Source: Cacajao melanocephalus (lineage: Eukaryota; Chordata; Mammalia; Primates; Pitheciidae). Taken from it: 64,000 nucleotides of DNA. Where the stretch lies: assembly GCA_963573385.1 (NCBI GenBank), contig CAUYLG010004887.1, forward strand, positions 1 to 64,000. Reading direction: 5' to 3'. Under the pieces are notes generated by a model that was given only the letters and a program-made list of their open reading frames with translations, was not told where the DNA came from and searched no databases. Below are positions 9,996 through 22,100 of the stretch, piece after piece (the stretch's first letter is position 1; the number at the start of each line of letters is the position of its first letter). Both the position numbers and the translations under genes were made by a program.

Positions 9996-11473
9996 AAGTG
10001 TTAGAAAAAAGTAGCTAAAACCCTGTGGTGCATACTGTCAGTTATCTGTCCAACAATAATTCTTTCCTCATTCCATTTATGTATTGAATTCAATTTTATC
10101 CAATGGGGCTATGTGCTTCATGGGTACCTGGGTTTCTCCTCAACCCAGGGAATGAATCTTAATAGTCCTAAGTCAGTTTATTCCATTCTGCTTGCCTATG
10201 ATGGGTTTAAGAATAGGCAAGTGAATTGTTTCTGGCCAGGAGAGCTCAGGGAAGATCTGTTGACTTTTGGGAAAACAGAGAGGGCGTCAATCAGGAACAT
10301 TCCTGTTTTCAGCCTGTGGAGGTTATATTGTGAGAATGTGCTGCCCAGAGCTTGCAGAAGTCCTCTTGTAATTAAGAAGGCACAAGCCCGAGGGCAAAAC
10401 TCAATGAATGGAAGATGCTAGACCTCTGATATGAGCTGCCAAATTAACCAACTCTGGGGCTTCCCCACCTTTGAATTTCTTGTTCAAAGAATTTCAAAGC
10501 TTCTTATTATTTGAGAAGATTTTACTAGTGTTTTTGGTTAACAGTACCTGGAGGCATTCTAGTTGATAAATAATTACCCGGTCAAAGTAGTTCCACAGCT
10601 TCAAAAACATGTTTACTTGTCCCTCAAAGCGATTTTGCTGAGCCAAAATGAAAGTTTAAATTGTTACATATTGAATTCATACAATGTAGATTACATGTAA
10701 ATAATTTAGGCTTCCAAATCTTTTAGTAATATTAGTGTGAGTAAAAAAAAAAGTCAGGGCCCTAAACTTCCTCAACTTGTTTTTCCTTTCATTGTGTAGA
10801 TAAGTTGAAAATGTTATAAAAATAAATGCAAAAGTGAGAACAAAGTATAATTTTTTTCAAAGTTCTTAATAGGAACACTTTACAAAGTGAGAAAAGATAA
10901 ACCTCTTAACCATGAAATGCAAATGAATTGTTTAAAATAGTGATGAGCTGATGGAGACCAATTAGTCTCTCTTCTGAAAGTTCAAAAATTTTAAATATAA
11001 ACAGTTTATTGCATTCTAGTGTTTTGAAATGAGAGTTCTATGTTTATGAGAAATAATCTGGAAGATGTAATTTAAACTTTTAAGTTTATATTTTAGTTTT
11101 GAAGAGACATCTTTATTTTGGCCATCATTGTCAAACCCTTGGTATCTGAAATTATAATCCTTTTGTGAAAGAAATTAACTAGATACTCATAAATTAATAG
11201 AATTCTTATGGAAATGGATCTGACCTAGGGAATCAAAGCTGTTCTGAAATTTTACACAGACTTTTAACATTAGCTTAATCAAAGGTAACACTTTCTAAAA
11301 GGCATGATATTTGACTTTGTAATATTCTAATTATTCATAATCTAAACTAGAGGACTCAAATAGCATGATTTGCCATTTTCCCAATATTGTACATTAATAT
11401 TTCAAAGATAACTTTTGCTGACAGTAATGATCCTGAAATCTACAAGGTCCTTCTGGATCAGAAAAGTCAGAGA
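9996..11473. other. Mostly unrecognised DNA; possible old repeat at 10030-10440
   Basis: 10030-10440 has a higher GC content and a texture that recalls an ancient interspersed repeat, but I cannot name it. An open frame of 102 codons (10113-10421) has no recognisable domain. The rest is AT-rich and featureless to me. Confidence 0.35.
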
Positions 11474-11745
11474 GGCTATGAAGTGTAGTGGTTAAGAGTG
11501 TGGCCTTTGAAGTAATGCAATTCCGGATTCAAATTCCTACTCTGTCACTTCTGATGACATCTTAGACAAATCATACAGTATTGCTTCCCCCAGCCTTAGT
11601 TTCTCCATCTGTAAAATGGAAGTAGGGGAAGGGTGCTTACTTACATTAATACCTTACAGAGTTTGAAGACCAAATGAAATGAAATGACTTATGTAAGGTA
11701 CTTAGCAGGGTGGATGGCCTATTAGAAGTGCCCAACAGATTCAAG
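11474..11745 (+). mobile_element. MIR SINE, nearly complete
   Basis: Clear MIR order: 'gtagtggttaagagtgtgg', 'ggattcaaattcctactctg', 'cagccttagtttctccatct', 'gtaaaatggaagta' and a 3' part with 'aggtacttagcaggg'. Confidence 0.9.
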
Positions 11746-11903
11746 TTATTGTATATAAGAAACTCAATTCCCTTTGTGTCGAGCACTAAATTTTCTACAT
11801 GATTTCTATCATAGCATCCAAATGTATTCTGAGACAAATGAGTAGATATAGAACAGATTTTGGTATTATCATTTTATTTCCATTTGTTTGAAACAGGGTT
11901 GCC

Positions 11904-12064
11904 TGTTTTTATTTTTTTGAAACGGGGTTGCTGTTTCCCAGGATAAAGTGCAGTGGTATAATCATGATTCACTGCAGCCTCAAACTTTGGGCTCAGGGAT
12001 CCTTCCACCTTAGCCTCCTGAGTAGTTGGGACTATAGGCATGTACCTACCACCCTGCCCGGCTA

Positions 12065-12103
<39 letters not shown>

Positions 12104-12220
12104 GAGATAGAGTCTTGCCTTGTTTCCCAGGCTGGCCTCAAACTGCTGGGCTCAAGCAATGTTTCCACCTTTTCCTCCCAGAGTGCTGGGATTACAGGTG
12201 TAAGCCATCATGCCTGGCCA
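11904..12220 (-). mobile_element. Alu SINE (old, J-like), with an AT repeat in its linker
   Basis: Reverse-complement Alu: poly-T side first, both monomers present, ending at 'gtgctgggattacagg' and 'catgcctggcca'. Divergence is high, suggesting an AluJ-type copy. The middle A-rich linker has become an (AT)n microsatellite. Next to the 3' edge, 11887-11908 partly repeats 11917-11936. Confidence 0.9.
12068..12100. repeat. (AT)n microsatellite in the Alu linker
   Basis: About 16 uninterrupted AT units, likely length-variable. Confidence 0.95.
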
Positions 12221-12284
12221 GTACAGAAGATGAAAAATAGGAGATTGTCAATGAACTTGAGATCATTCATTTACTGCTCATTGA

Positions 12285-12360
12285 TTCAATATTCACTTAA
12301 CAAATATTTACTGAGTGTTCACTATGGGCCAAGAACTGAGCAAAACACTCCGCAATACAA
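12285..12360 (-). mobile_element. L2 fragment
   Basis: 'aacaaatatttactgagtg' followed by 'ctatgggccaagaactgag' is the reverse complement of the L2 3' end. Confidence 0.55.
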
Positions 12361-13544
12361 GTAAGCGAAATAACCCAAACAAGAGCTATGCATCTGTACA
12401 TGTTTTGTTGTTGTTGTTGTTGGTTTTTGCTGCCCAGCATTCAATATTCATTTGTTGTCAATTGACAATGTCTTCCTGGATAACTTATCTCTTCTCCATT
12501 ATTTGTAACCTGGTTGTGCAGAGGGATGTGACATAGATCAAGACAACCAGACTCACTATCCTGAAACTTGTGGGGAAGGACACATGGACAAAACCAGTTG
12601 TTGCCCATTTAACCCAGTGTCCATTAGTCCATGTTTAAAGCTGCTCTAACTTCCACCTTGATCATCCAATTCCATAAGGTGGACCACACTGTATAATAAT
12701 TTTACTTTTTGCTTAGGTTGACAAATGTTAGATTATATTTCTTTCAACCAAAGAACCCTTACTGATAGACCTCTAAACGTGTGACATCATTTATTCTCAG
12801 AAGTCCTGGAATCTGTTTCTAGGCAAATCTTTTTATAATACTGATAATGCGGTATTAAGTTTTCTTCATTGTTTCTACCAGAGGATTATGCTTGCTCTTA
12901 ACAGACAAGCCTTGACACTCATACACATTAGATATGTCTCATCTCATTGTTACTCGGCCGTATTGTCTCAGTTGTGCATCAGAGATCCTCTATGCTTTTA
13001 CTTAATATCCACTCCTTTATGCCACATATGTCTCTGTAGAATGGAGCTATGCAGAATGTCAAGCCAAATACTGCAAGCAAACCTAAAAGCTGTTTGCATC
13101 ACATGTGCTACAATCCACTGGCCAAAGCAATTTTCATGACCAAGACTAACAACAGTAAGGTGAGAAATACACTCTACTTACCTTGTGGGAGATATTGTTG
13201 TAAGGTACATGGCAAGGGCATGGATGTACAATTCTATAAAAAGGTGAGAGTGAAGAACTGTAGACAATAATCTGGTCTACCACACCGCCCCTCTTCTCTC
13301 AGTGCACGGCATGACATCTCTTTTACTTATTGCATGCCGTCAGAATACAAGACAGGTTAACAGAGAACAGAAAGGAGGCAGACCGCTAGTTAATATGTCT
13401 ATTTACACTCGGTCTCATAAAAGAGAGGAAATGGATGACGATGTGTTATGATGTCTGGCGAAAGTATTCAGGTCACATTTCATAGGAGCTCTATTTACCC
13501 TTATAGACAAAATGCTTTGTGTTCATGTTAAATGTATAAACATA
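12361..13544. other. Unrecognised DNA with a short (TTG)n run
   Basis: A (TTG)n run sits at 12405-12421. 12880-13290 has the look of an old repeat tail but I cannot name it. No gene is visible. Confidence 0.4.
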
Positions 13545-13785
13545 ATGTTTATTAAATACTTACTTTGTGGCAAATTAGTGCAAGTTCTTTGTGAGCATTA
13601 TCTCTTAAAATCCTCATAAAGATCCTATGAGGTTTATAGACTAAAAAAACAAAATTTTGAAAGGTTAAATACATTTCTGCAAATGTTAAGGAAAAAAACT
13701 AATTGTTCTGTAGCCCTGGCAACAAGTAGTCAACAGAACTGGTTTTAAACCCAGTTCTTTCTCAACATCTGCTGTAGTGAACACA
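13545..13785 (-). mobile_element. MIR SINE, diverged
   Basis: Reverse-complement MIR order is visible but degraded: 'tgtgagcattatctcttaaa', 'atcctatgaggtttat', 'gaaaggttaaatacatttc' and 'ggttttaaacccagttcttt'. Confidence 0.5.
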
Positions 13786-14104
13786 CTTTTATAAACCAAC
13801 TAATCAGGGCCAGCTCTTTGCTTCTGAAAGTTAGCCAATCAGGATTCACTCCAATAAACACATCCCAGATTTTCAACCAATCCACCACAGTCCCTATCCA
13901 CAGTAATCAAACTTCTAAAAATAATATTAACTTATCTTCACCTCTCCAAGTCTCCTTGAACTGCATGCTTCCCTTAAATCCCCCTGAAGACCAACATTGT
14001 ATTTGCCTGATATAAAGCCTACAATTTTTTTTTTTTTTTTCTGTAGTAGCAACACATTTAGCTTTGTCTTTTTATTTCAGGTATCATGTAATGGTCTCAT
14101 TGTT
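13786..14104. other. Unrecognised segment with a T16 run
   Basis: Contains repeated 'ccaatca'/'accaatcc' motifs (13840-13885) and a T run near 14027-14041. It might be part of an old LTR, but I cannot support a name. Confidence 0.3.
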
Positions 14105-14225
14105 CTTTGACAGCAATTAACCCAAGTTTACACAGCTGGCAAATGGTAGTCAAATGACAATCCCAGTTCCATCTGATTTCAGAGCCTAAATTCTTACTCA
14201 GCATGATGTACTGTCTATCCTTATT
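14105..14225 (-). mobile_element. MIR SINE fragment
   Basis: Reverse MIR core: 'ttaacccaagtttacacagc', 'tggcaaatggtagtcaaatg', 'gagcctaaattcttactc'. Confidence 0.6.
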
Positions 14226-14414
14226 CCATAAAAAATGATTGTCCAGGTACTCTTCCCTAGAAAAGTTTAGCCTCTGGTGCTACTTCAACTCTTGAATCGT
14301 CATTTACCTTTTCATATCTTATTTATCCAACTAACTTGTATGTTCAGCTGAATCTAACATAATCTCACATTCCCAATGGTGACCAATTCATCAATTATTG
14401 ACTTATTATTTTTA

Positions 14415-14560
14415 AATATATTAAATGGAATGCTTAGTATGTGCCAGGCCACCGTGATAGTGATGGAGTCAGGATGTTTTCACCCTCAAGGGCTGGCAGG
14501 CTAACTGGAGAGACAGAAAACAGCACTTCAATGTGAACTGTGCTACCATATACATGAGCT
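14415..14560 (-). mobile_element. L2 fragment
   Basis: 'gcttagtatgtgccaggcca' followed by a 'tttcaccctcaagggctggc' block matches the reverse complement of the L2 3' region. Confidence 0.5.
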
Positions 14561-15774
14561 GCAGTGTGACCTGCAAGGGAAGAATTAATAAGTCTGACAT
14601 TAGTATTGTGGGAAGTCTTTAAGAAATGCCAAATGACTGATATTTGTATATTACTTAGTTCTTTGGAGCAAGCGATTATTTCAGAGTCAAGAAAAATATC
14701 CTCAAATTTGCCAAAGCTTACCAAAGTCAAATATTGAATCAGGAATTGTGTTAACCCAAATTTGAATTATTTAGGAGGAGGCTACATCATAAATACATAG
14801 TTTATCAAGTGGTAAAAAATACATTTAAGAGAATGCCATTTTCTGTTTCTAGTGCCCTAAAAATTTAGTTTTAATTTTTACTAAGTACAGTGATCATTGC
14901 CTAATATAGAGTATTACACATTTCAGATACTTGATTCAAAAGATGGTGAGAATATGAAAAAACACTTAATGATATTTGGTAGAACAGGAGCTGGCTTAAT
15001 TAGGAGGCAGATACTCATAGGGATCCTCAATTTCACTTGCACTTACTCCTTTTTATTTTTGTTACAAAGCTATTTTTCTGGATTACTTCCCACTCCTTTT
15101 CCTTGGCACTCCACCAGTTTTAAAATATGATATAATCACTGAAATGAAAGTTTTGTACACAAGAAAAAAATCTCTAGTTTATAAAGAAGATGTCAGTTTG
15201 TTAGGCACAGAAGCAATGTTTTCATTTAGTCTTGAATAATGACTTGGCATCGCCTTAGATTTCGGTACTTTTTTTGCTTTTCTCAAACCACTTTGACCTC
15301 TGCTGATAAGTATCCTGGCTGAGCCAAGAACTGAGAGCCACTACGTAACGGCCATTTCTTCTGCAGAGAGAAATAGGTATCTGCTAGGAACGCATTGATT
15401 TAATGTGAGGAGACATATGATATTTTCTGAGTTACAATGATCTGTGGCCTTGGCTAACCAAAAAGATAGTAAGTGCATTTCAAAGCTTTAAAACGTCATT
15501 GGGAAAGTGAGAATTGTGGTTGAAATGACTGAAGATCAAGTTTGGGTCTTTGATGCCTTTCTTCCCGATGGAGCCCTGTGACTCCAGACTGCTCGGTATC
15601 CCCTGCCCCCTCACACAACTTTCTGGCTTTCTTTCTGGCTTTACTCCTGTGTTCTAACTCCGTATTTTCTTCCCTTACCCAGAATGTGCCTGTTAACAAG
15701 TCCAGCACCAATTCTAGAGGCTAACTGATCATTTGTATCAGATAAAATCATTCCTACACAATCCAAAAGAATGA
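14561..15774. other. Stretch without recognised features
   Basis: Unique-looking DNA. 15270-15420 contains TGACCTCTGCTGA and ACTACGTAACG, which resemble binding sites, but motifs of this length also occur by chance. Confidence 0.4.
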
Positions 15775-16000
15775 CAATAGCTATAATTTCCTGATCACTT
15801 ACTGAGTCGCTTTAAAGGGCTCATTGCATTTAATACTTACAAAAGCCCTGTAAAGCAAGTACCACAAATCTCCCCATTTTACAGATTACAAATAGAAGAT
15901 TAAGATAAATAAGTCAATTGCTCCAAGGTCCTGAAGCCATCAAGCTTCCCCTCCAGGTCTCCTGGACTCCAAAGTCCTCTTCTTTATGGAGTGCCGTCTC
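15775..16000 (-). mobile_element. MIR SINE
   Basis: Reverse MIR order: 'ctcattgcatttaatactta', 'ctccccattttacagatta', 'caattgctccaaggtcctg' and 'ctggactccaaagtcctctt'. Confidence 0.85.
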
Positions 16001-16324
16001 ACAAGTATTGGTGAGTGATAAGAGGTTTCAAGGGACATTTTTAATTTGATAAGGAATAGTACCCACAAAAATTCTGTCTACCTTAGAATTTTCAGTATTT
16101 ACAGAAACCTCTAGGGAAAGCTATTCTTGTTCAAGTGGTAGGTTTCCTGAATAAAACCAAATAGAAACTTTTTCTACTTACTAGAGGGTCAGGCTAATTG
16201 CGCTCCAGACACTAGTTGATGTGGTGACAGGAGCAGGAGGAAGAGCTAACAGATATATGCAGCCCTTTCTCCTTGTGACAAACTGTTTACCTCTTCCTTT
16301 GTATCAGTAGCCAAGGAAAATGTA

Positions 16325-16480
16325 GAATCACAAAGCACAGAATGATAGAACATTAGTGTTGGGATCTTAGAAGTGATTAAATGTAAACCCTACATTGTAG
16401 AGAGGTAGAAACTGACCAAGGAATAAAATGACTTTAAGTTACCCAGCCAGGAAGTAGGTAGTGGAGTCAAAACTCAAGTC
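16325..16480 (-). mobile_element. MIR-related fragment
   Basis: 'gagaggtagaaactgacca', 'aagttacccagccaggaagt' and 'gtggagtcaaaactcaagtc' follow the reverse MIR core. The left part is too diverged to place. Confidence 0.45.
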
Positions 16481-16518
16481 TTCCCCCTCCCATCCCCTCC
16501 CCTCCCCTCCCCTCCCCT
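16481..16518. repeat. (CCCCT)n tract
   Basis: Runs of three to five C separated by single T or AT. The complementary strand has at least six G runs with one- or two-base spacers, a classic G-quadruplex pattern. Confidence 0.95.
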
Positions 16519-16544
16519 GTCATTTTTTACAGTGTCTATAATGT

Positions 16545-16925
16545 GCCAGTAGCTGGGTTCCAGAAATACAGCAGAGTAAACACATAAAAAAATCATTGCT
16601 ATGATGCAGTTTACACTCTAGTGGGAAAAGACACATAGCAAACAAATAAACCAGCAAAAACAATACTGTGCCAGATGGTGCTAAGAGCTATGGAGAAAAA
16701 TAGAGCAGAGAAGCGTGATAAGGAGAGCAGGAAGAGAGAGTGATGTTATTACAAGTTCCTTGAGAATGTGGCCATGAAGAGAATTCCAGATGGGGCAGGA
16801 GCAATTGGGGTATATACTTGGACCTGGGCTGCTCAAGGACAGCAAGAAAGCTGATGTGACTGAGAATAGTGAGCAAGGGAGCAAAGACCCAGGATGAGGA
16901 TCAAGATGAGCTGGATAACCCTGGC
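16545..16925 (-). mobile_element. L2 fragment
   Basis: Reverse complement of the L2 3' region: 'gtttacactctagtgggaaa', 'agatggtgctaagagctatg', 'gaattccagatggggcagga' and 'gtgactgagaatagtgagca' lie in the expected order. Confidence 0.65.
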
Positions 16926-17064
16926 CATCTCATCCATCAGTCAGTGCATTAGATCAACCTCATTGCCTCTTTTCAAGAGGCTTATTTAATAATGAGTGTA
17001 ATATCTTCCTTACTGCCATGTGTAATTTCAGAGACCTATCAACTAGAGATAAGGGATGGAGCGT

Positions 17065-17250
17065 AAAATGTGTTGGACTGGGAATGATTCTCCAGGTGGA
17101 AGTCCTGTCCTGATTATAATTAGCTATGTTATTGAACTTGTTTAAGCTTCCTTTTTTTCTCTGTAAAAGGAGGATGATGTGAACTATCCCAGAGGTTTTA
17201 CGAGGGCTGAAGAAGACAACATAGAAAGCAGTTTGTAAGTGGACGTTATG
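17065..17250 (+). mobile_element. MIR SINE, diverged
   Basis: 'ttattgaacttgtttaagc', 'ctctgtaaaaggaggatgat' and 'agcagtttgtaagtggacg' keep the MIR order; the rest is eroded. Confidence 0.5.
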
Positions 17251-17904
17251 AATAATTGAAGTCAGTCTGTCAGTCCATAAATATTTTTTTTCCATCATTG
17301 TGAATAGAGGGTTTCTCCCTTCTGATGTTTACAGCACTGTTTTTTTCTGTCTGGCAACGTGTGCAGAGGGACTCCACACCTTTGGAGGACAATGAAAGAA
17401 AAAAATATGTTCCCCTTTGTCCGTATCTTTCTACCATGATCTTCAACTTCATCCCTCACCTGCCAGCAACAGAATGTGAGAGATGGTTATGATCAATGTG
17501 GTCCTCAGTTAACCCTCTGATTAAATACAGCTTATTGTCTTCACTTTCAGGGCAAGGGCAATGTGACCATGGTGTGACTGCTGGTGTTTTAAAGAAACAG
17601 TACTACCAGCTATAAAATTTATAATGTAGATATTTTCTGAAGTTTTAATAGTATGGGTATTGACAAGGTAGCGTCTCACAGCTGTCTATCATAGCAACTT
17701 CTAAATCCTTCCATGGAATTCTTTCCATGGGATTTCTTTATTGAAATTTTAAAATAAAAATCAATTATTAGAGAAACTGTCATAAACTTCACATATAGAC
17801 AAGAATCGTACCTCCTTTAATCTAGTTGACAAATACAGTATGTATATAATATTTACTCTATGGCGAGTCCTATATTCTCAAGAAAACTGTATATAGTTGT
17901 ATGT
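17251..17904. other. Stretch without recognised features
   Basis: AT-rich DNA. No gene or named repeat recognised. Confidence 0.4.
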
Positions 17905-18010
17905 AGTTAGAGTCAGGAAAATGGATTTACTGTGTGATCTTAGGGATCCTCATCTCTAAAATGAGAATAATGAAAATTGCCTCAAAGTGTTGCTGTAAGG
18001 TTTAACGATA
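17905..18010 (+). mobile_element. MIR SINE fragment
   Basis: 'ctgtgtgatcttagggatc' then 'catctctaaaatgagaataa' and 'gttgctgtaaggtttaac' match the MIR 3' half. Confidence 0.55.
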
Positions 18011-18064
18011 TAATTGTTTTTCCCCAAGAGATACACAGCAGAAGTTTATCAGCATGTATATATA

Positions 18065-18150
18065 CTTTTTTCTTCAACTTTATTTTAAGTTCAGGGGTAT
18101 GCATGCAGGATGTGCAGGTTTATTACATAGGTAAACGTGTGCATTAGTGG
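18065..18150 (-). mobile_element. Severely truncated L1 3' tip
   Basis: Poly-T followed by 'ttttaagttcaggggtatgc', 'ggatgtgcaggtttattac' and 'ataggtaaacgtgtgc' is the last 80 bp of L1 on the minus strand. Confidence 0.8.
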
Positions 18151-18184
18151 CTTAATGGAGTTGTAGGTACATACATGTCCATTA

Positions 18185-18250
18185 TACTATGTTTTACTTT
18201 TCTAAATGTGTGAAATTTTTGTAACAATAAAAATATGAAAAGCGAAAGTT
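18185..18250 (+). mobile_element. L1M 3' tip
   Basis: 'ctaaatgtgtgaaatttttg' followed by 'taacaataaaaatatgaaa' is the plus-strand 3' end of an old L1M element. Confidence 0.6.
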
Positions 18251-18296
18251 AATTGTAAAACTTTATGCTCTGAGTCAATTTTGCTTAAAATTTTTT

Positions 18297-19155
18297 AAAA
18301 CAACCATATTAAAAAGTGGGCAATGGACATGAACAGACCCTTCTAAAAAGAAGACATTTATGCAGCCAACAAACATATTTAAAAAGCTCAACATCACTGA
18401 TCATTAAAGAAATATAAATCAAAACCACAATGAGATATCATCTCATGTCAGTCAGAATGATGATTATTAAAAAGTCAAGAAACAACAGATGCTGGTGAGG
18501 TTGTGGAGAAAAAGAAATGCTTCTACACTGTTGGTGAGAGTGTAAATTAGTTCAACCATTGAGGAAGACAATGTGATGATTCCTCAAGGCTCTAAAACCA
18601 GAAATACCATTTGACCCAGCAATCTCATTACTGGGTATATACTCAAAGGAATATAAATCATTCTATTATAAAGATACACACATGTGTATGTTCACTGCAG
18701 CTCTATTCAAAATAGCAAAGTCATGGAGTCAACCAAAATGCCCATCAATGCTAGAGTAGATAATGAAAATCTGGTATGTATACACTGTGGAATACTCTGC
18801 AGCCATAAAAAGAAATGAGATCATGTCCTTTCAGGAACATGGATGGAGCTGGAAGCTGTTATCCTCAGCAAACTATCACAGGAACAGAAAACCAAACACT
18901 GCATGTTCTCACTTATAAGTGGGAGCTGAACAATGAGAACACACAGACATATGGAGGGAGAACAACACACACTGGGGCCTATTGGGGGTTGGAAGGGAAG
19001 GAGAGCATCAGGGAGAATAGCTAATCGAAGTTGGGCTTAATACCTAGGTGATGGGTTGATCTGTGCAGCAAACCACCAAGGCACACGTTTACATATGTAA
19101 CAAACCTGCACATCTTGCATATGTACCCCAGAACTTAAAATAAAAGTTGAAAAAA
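18297..19155 (+). mobile_element. LINE-1, 5'-truncated, 3' end complete
   Basis: It starts in the ORF2 C-terminal region ('aaaaagtgggcaatggacat') and runs through the end of ORF2, the 3' UTR ('ggcctattgggggttgg') and the terminal 'cagaacttaaaataaaagtt' to an A-rich tail. The ORF2 part carries stops. The tail runs straight into a GT microsatellite. Similarity suggests a primate-age L1PA/L1PB copy. Confidence 0.93.
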
Positions 19156-19156
19156 A

Positions 19157-19180
19157 GTGTGTGTGTGTGTGTGTGTGTGT
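19157..19180. repeat. (GT)12 microsatellite at the L1 tail
   Basis: Twelve GT units immediately after the L1 A-tail, followed by ACACAC, which makes the junction self-complementary. Confidence 0.97.
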
Positions 19181-22100
19181 ACACACAGAGTATTTTTCCA
19201 TCTTCTCTTCTCCTTTTCCTTACAAGGTCTCAGCCTTGATGCAAATTTATCAGCTCAAGCTTGTCCTGTGTCTTTCTCCTGGAAAGTTAAATCACATACA
19301 CATGGGCATCACCTCTGAGCATCTCATTCCTATCTCCACCTGTGCTACCCCAAACACCTCTGTCCCATGAGTGGTTACCCCCTAGGAATTTGAGAACACT
19401 TTTCCCTTGAAACAACAATTTTATATAACCTCAAACTGAGCCCCACAAAAACAACTATGCCACATGTACCCATGGATCATATTGTTGGCTTACTCCATGT
19501 TACATGGTTCTTCTTGTTAGGTTTTCTTTTGTTGCAGTATTTCTGTCTTTAAAAAGCAAACAAATAATCATTAGTGTGCAGGAAGAAAGAATCTATAAAC
19601 ATGGACAAGTGTTTTTTAAAGAATCAAATTAAAAATGATCTCATCATACCTAAAATGCTGTAAAAAAGAAAATCTTTCTTTGCATCTAACTAAATTTTTC
19701 TATTCTGTTTCAATTTAGTGTTTTCCTTTTCCACAGATCACCTCCTTTCCCTCTTATGGGTAATTAAAAAAACTAATTCATGTCATGTGATCCAAAGGGA
19801 TACAGACTCATTTAAAGAAAGAGCACAATTTTAGAGGTGAGAACTGAAGCCATCTCCAAAATGTAATTTAAAAACTATTTATTTTATCTGTGGTGTCTGT
19901 GTCTAAACTCAAATCGATACTTTAGAAGTGAACCCACTTTTTGTAAAAATTATGATTGTACAGATCTAGAGAAAACTAAGCTTAAATTATGATCCTTGAC
20001 ACTGAACCACTGAGTACAAACTCAAGAAATTATAAAATCCTAATCTTTAGGAGGAAATTGGAGAGGAAGGATTTTAGGAATTTTAAAATTTGTAACCCTG
20101 TCTATTGAAAATCCACATCATCAGCAATTATTTTCTGAGCATAGGTTGGGTGCACATTTCCCCACTTGGTACTTGGGTTATGTCTAATGACTTAAAGAAG
20201 CCCAGAACAAAGTGTAATATGCATTCATTCAAGCCACTTTCAGCTGTCTTCCAGGATTATTAAGTACCTAGGACTGTAAACTCCTACCTGTTTCTTTAAA
20301 ATTGTTAAAGCAGAAATGCCAGTATGTCAATAGCAAAGCAATATCTAAATCATATATTATTTCTTCCAAGAGTTTGGAAAAAAGCACCATGCATCCCCCA
20401 ATGAGTACAAGACTAATCACAGAGCCAGTGCCAAGCTGTGGAGATTTCCCCAGGGAGCTCATCTTTTCATCACATGTCACAGCTTCTCTCAGTCAGCATG
20501 CTCTTCATAGCAGCTTCCCTTCCATCCACAGGCATCGCCATTCTGGGGAAGGAGCTCTGTAGCAAAATCTATCTAGGAAAGACCATCTTGGCACAGCAGT
20601 CCATAGTAGCAGCACACTGCTACTACTATGAAAACAGAGAGAGACACACCAGCATGTAGACCAACAATTGGGAATTCATGGTGACTACCTGTCTTGAGTA
20701 CTTGGGCAAAACAATATGGGCTGCCAATAGCCCATGTTCCTTATACTGTTTGCTGTCTTCTTCATTCATCTGCACACATAGCTATGACAGGCTTTGGAAT
20801 CATCAGTGTGCTCCTACACATGTGTGCATACACCACCAACAACAACACCACACACACACACACACACGGACACATACTTAGGAGGAAGAGTGTCAATACA
20901 GTTTGCCAGTCTGCTTTTGAAATTCCTGCTTAGATACAGATATATATCTCTTACGATTGTAGAAGGCTGCAGGATTTTGCATTATTGCCTTTCTCTTAGA
21001 TTGTTCAAGTGAGGTTCACTCTGTCACTTCCATATCATCTGTAAAACAAAATCTCCTCTCAGCTTTCCTCATTTTGACCCATTTCTGCAAGTCCAGAGAA
21101 ATGCATTCATTTACCCACTCAGAATCAGTGCAACTGACCCTTGTGACGGTGGAGAACACCAAGCAGTGATGGGATCATGCAAAGTGTCGAGAAATCACAG
21201 CAGCACGTGGGTTGACCTGGCCCAAGGTCACCAGAAACCAAGAGCTGCCTGTAGTGACAGAGGCCTCAGGCAGATCAAATGATGATGAATGGACCGCAAA
21301 TAGAGCACAATGCTGGCAATAGGGCCAAAGAATCCCAGGATCCTCTGAGGCTCTGGAGGGGTGGGTGAACTCTTTCCAGCTCTAAAATTCCATGATTGTT
21401 GGCTCAGAGTCACCTCAGTCTTGCCAGCCACAAAAAATTGAAATGTTCACTGAAGTGGCATTGAATTGACCCAGCCAGAGATGAAATGTTCTTTCTTTCC
21501 TTGTTTGTTCCCAAGCTGTACTGCATTCCCCCAGTAACACTTCGGGGAGAGCCAAGATGGATGACAAGGCATTGTTAAAATATTTTGCTGTCAATGAATA
21601 GAAATGAAGAGATTGTCAGCAAGGACTTCTGTGGAGGTGGCAGGGATGACGGGAGAGGGCAATTGTTTTCTGAAGTACAGTTGTCACTCTGTGTTAATAA
21701 CTGCACATGACCTTTCCGTGACAAAAGTTCTTTGCTGGGTTCCACACTGAGCCGCCAGAATGATTTAAAATGTGAGCCTTGACAATGGGGGGACAGTGCA
21801 TTTGAGTGGACAAAGTGCTGCACATTGTTTTCTCCAAAGCCTTTGCTTGTCATTGAAGCTCCGTGGAAGGCAAAAAAGAAGGGAAGGGTGAAAAATATCA
21901 CAAGCGCCACTCCCCAGAGCACGCCATGCTTGGTAACTAAAGAGTTTCATGCTTTAAACTGCAATTCCAGTTTGTTTTAAAGATCAATGAAGGCTCCATT
22001 TCTTTCTTTTGCCTCAGGGACAAGCGACTAAAAATAACTCATAAATATTTGCGAATCTCTCTTTACCACTATACTTACCCTAACCTCCCAAGTTAGACTC

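Noticed and set aside
18065..19155. A single L1 with a 5' inversion
   Set aside because: The minus-strand piece is the 3' tip, which the plus-strand copy also has, so it is a separate insertion.
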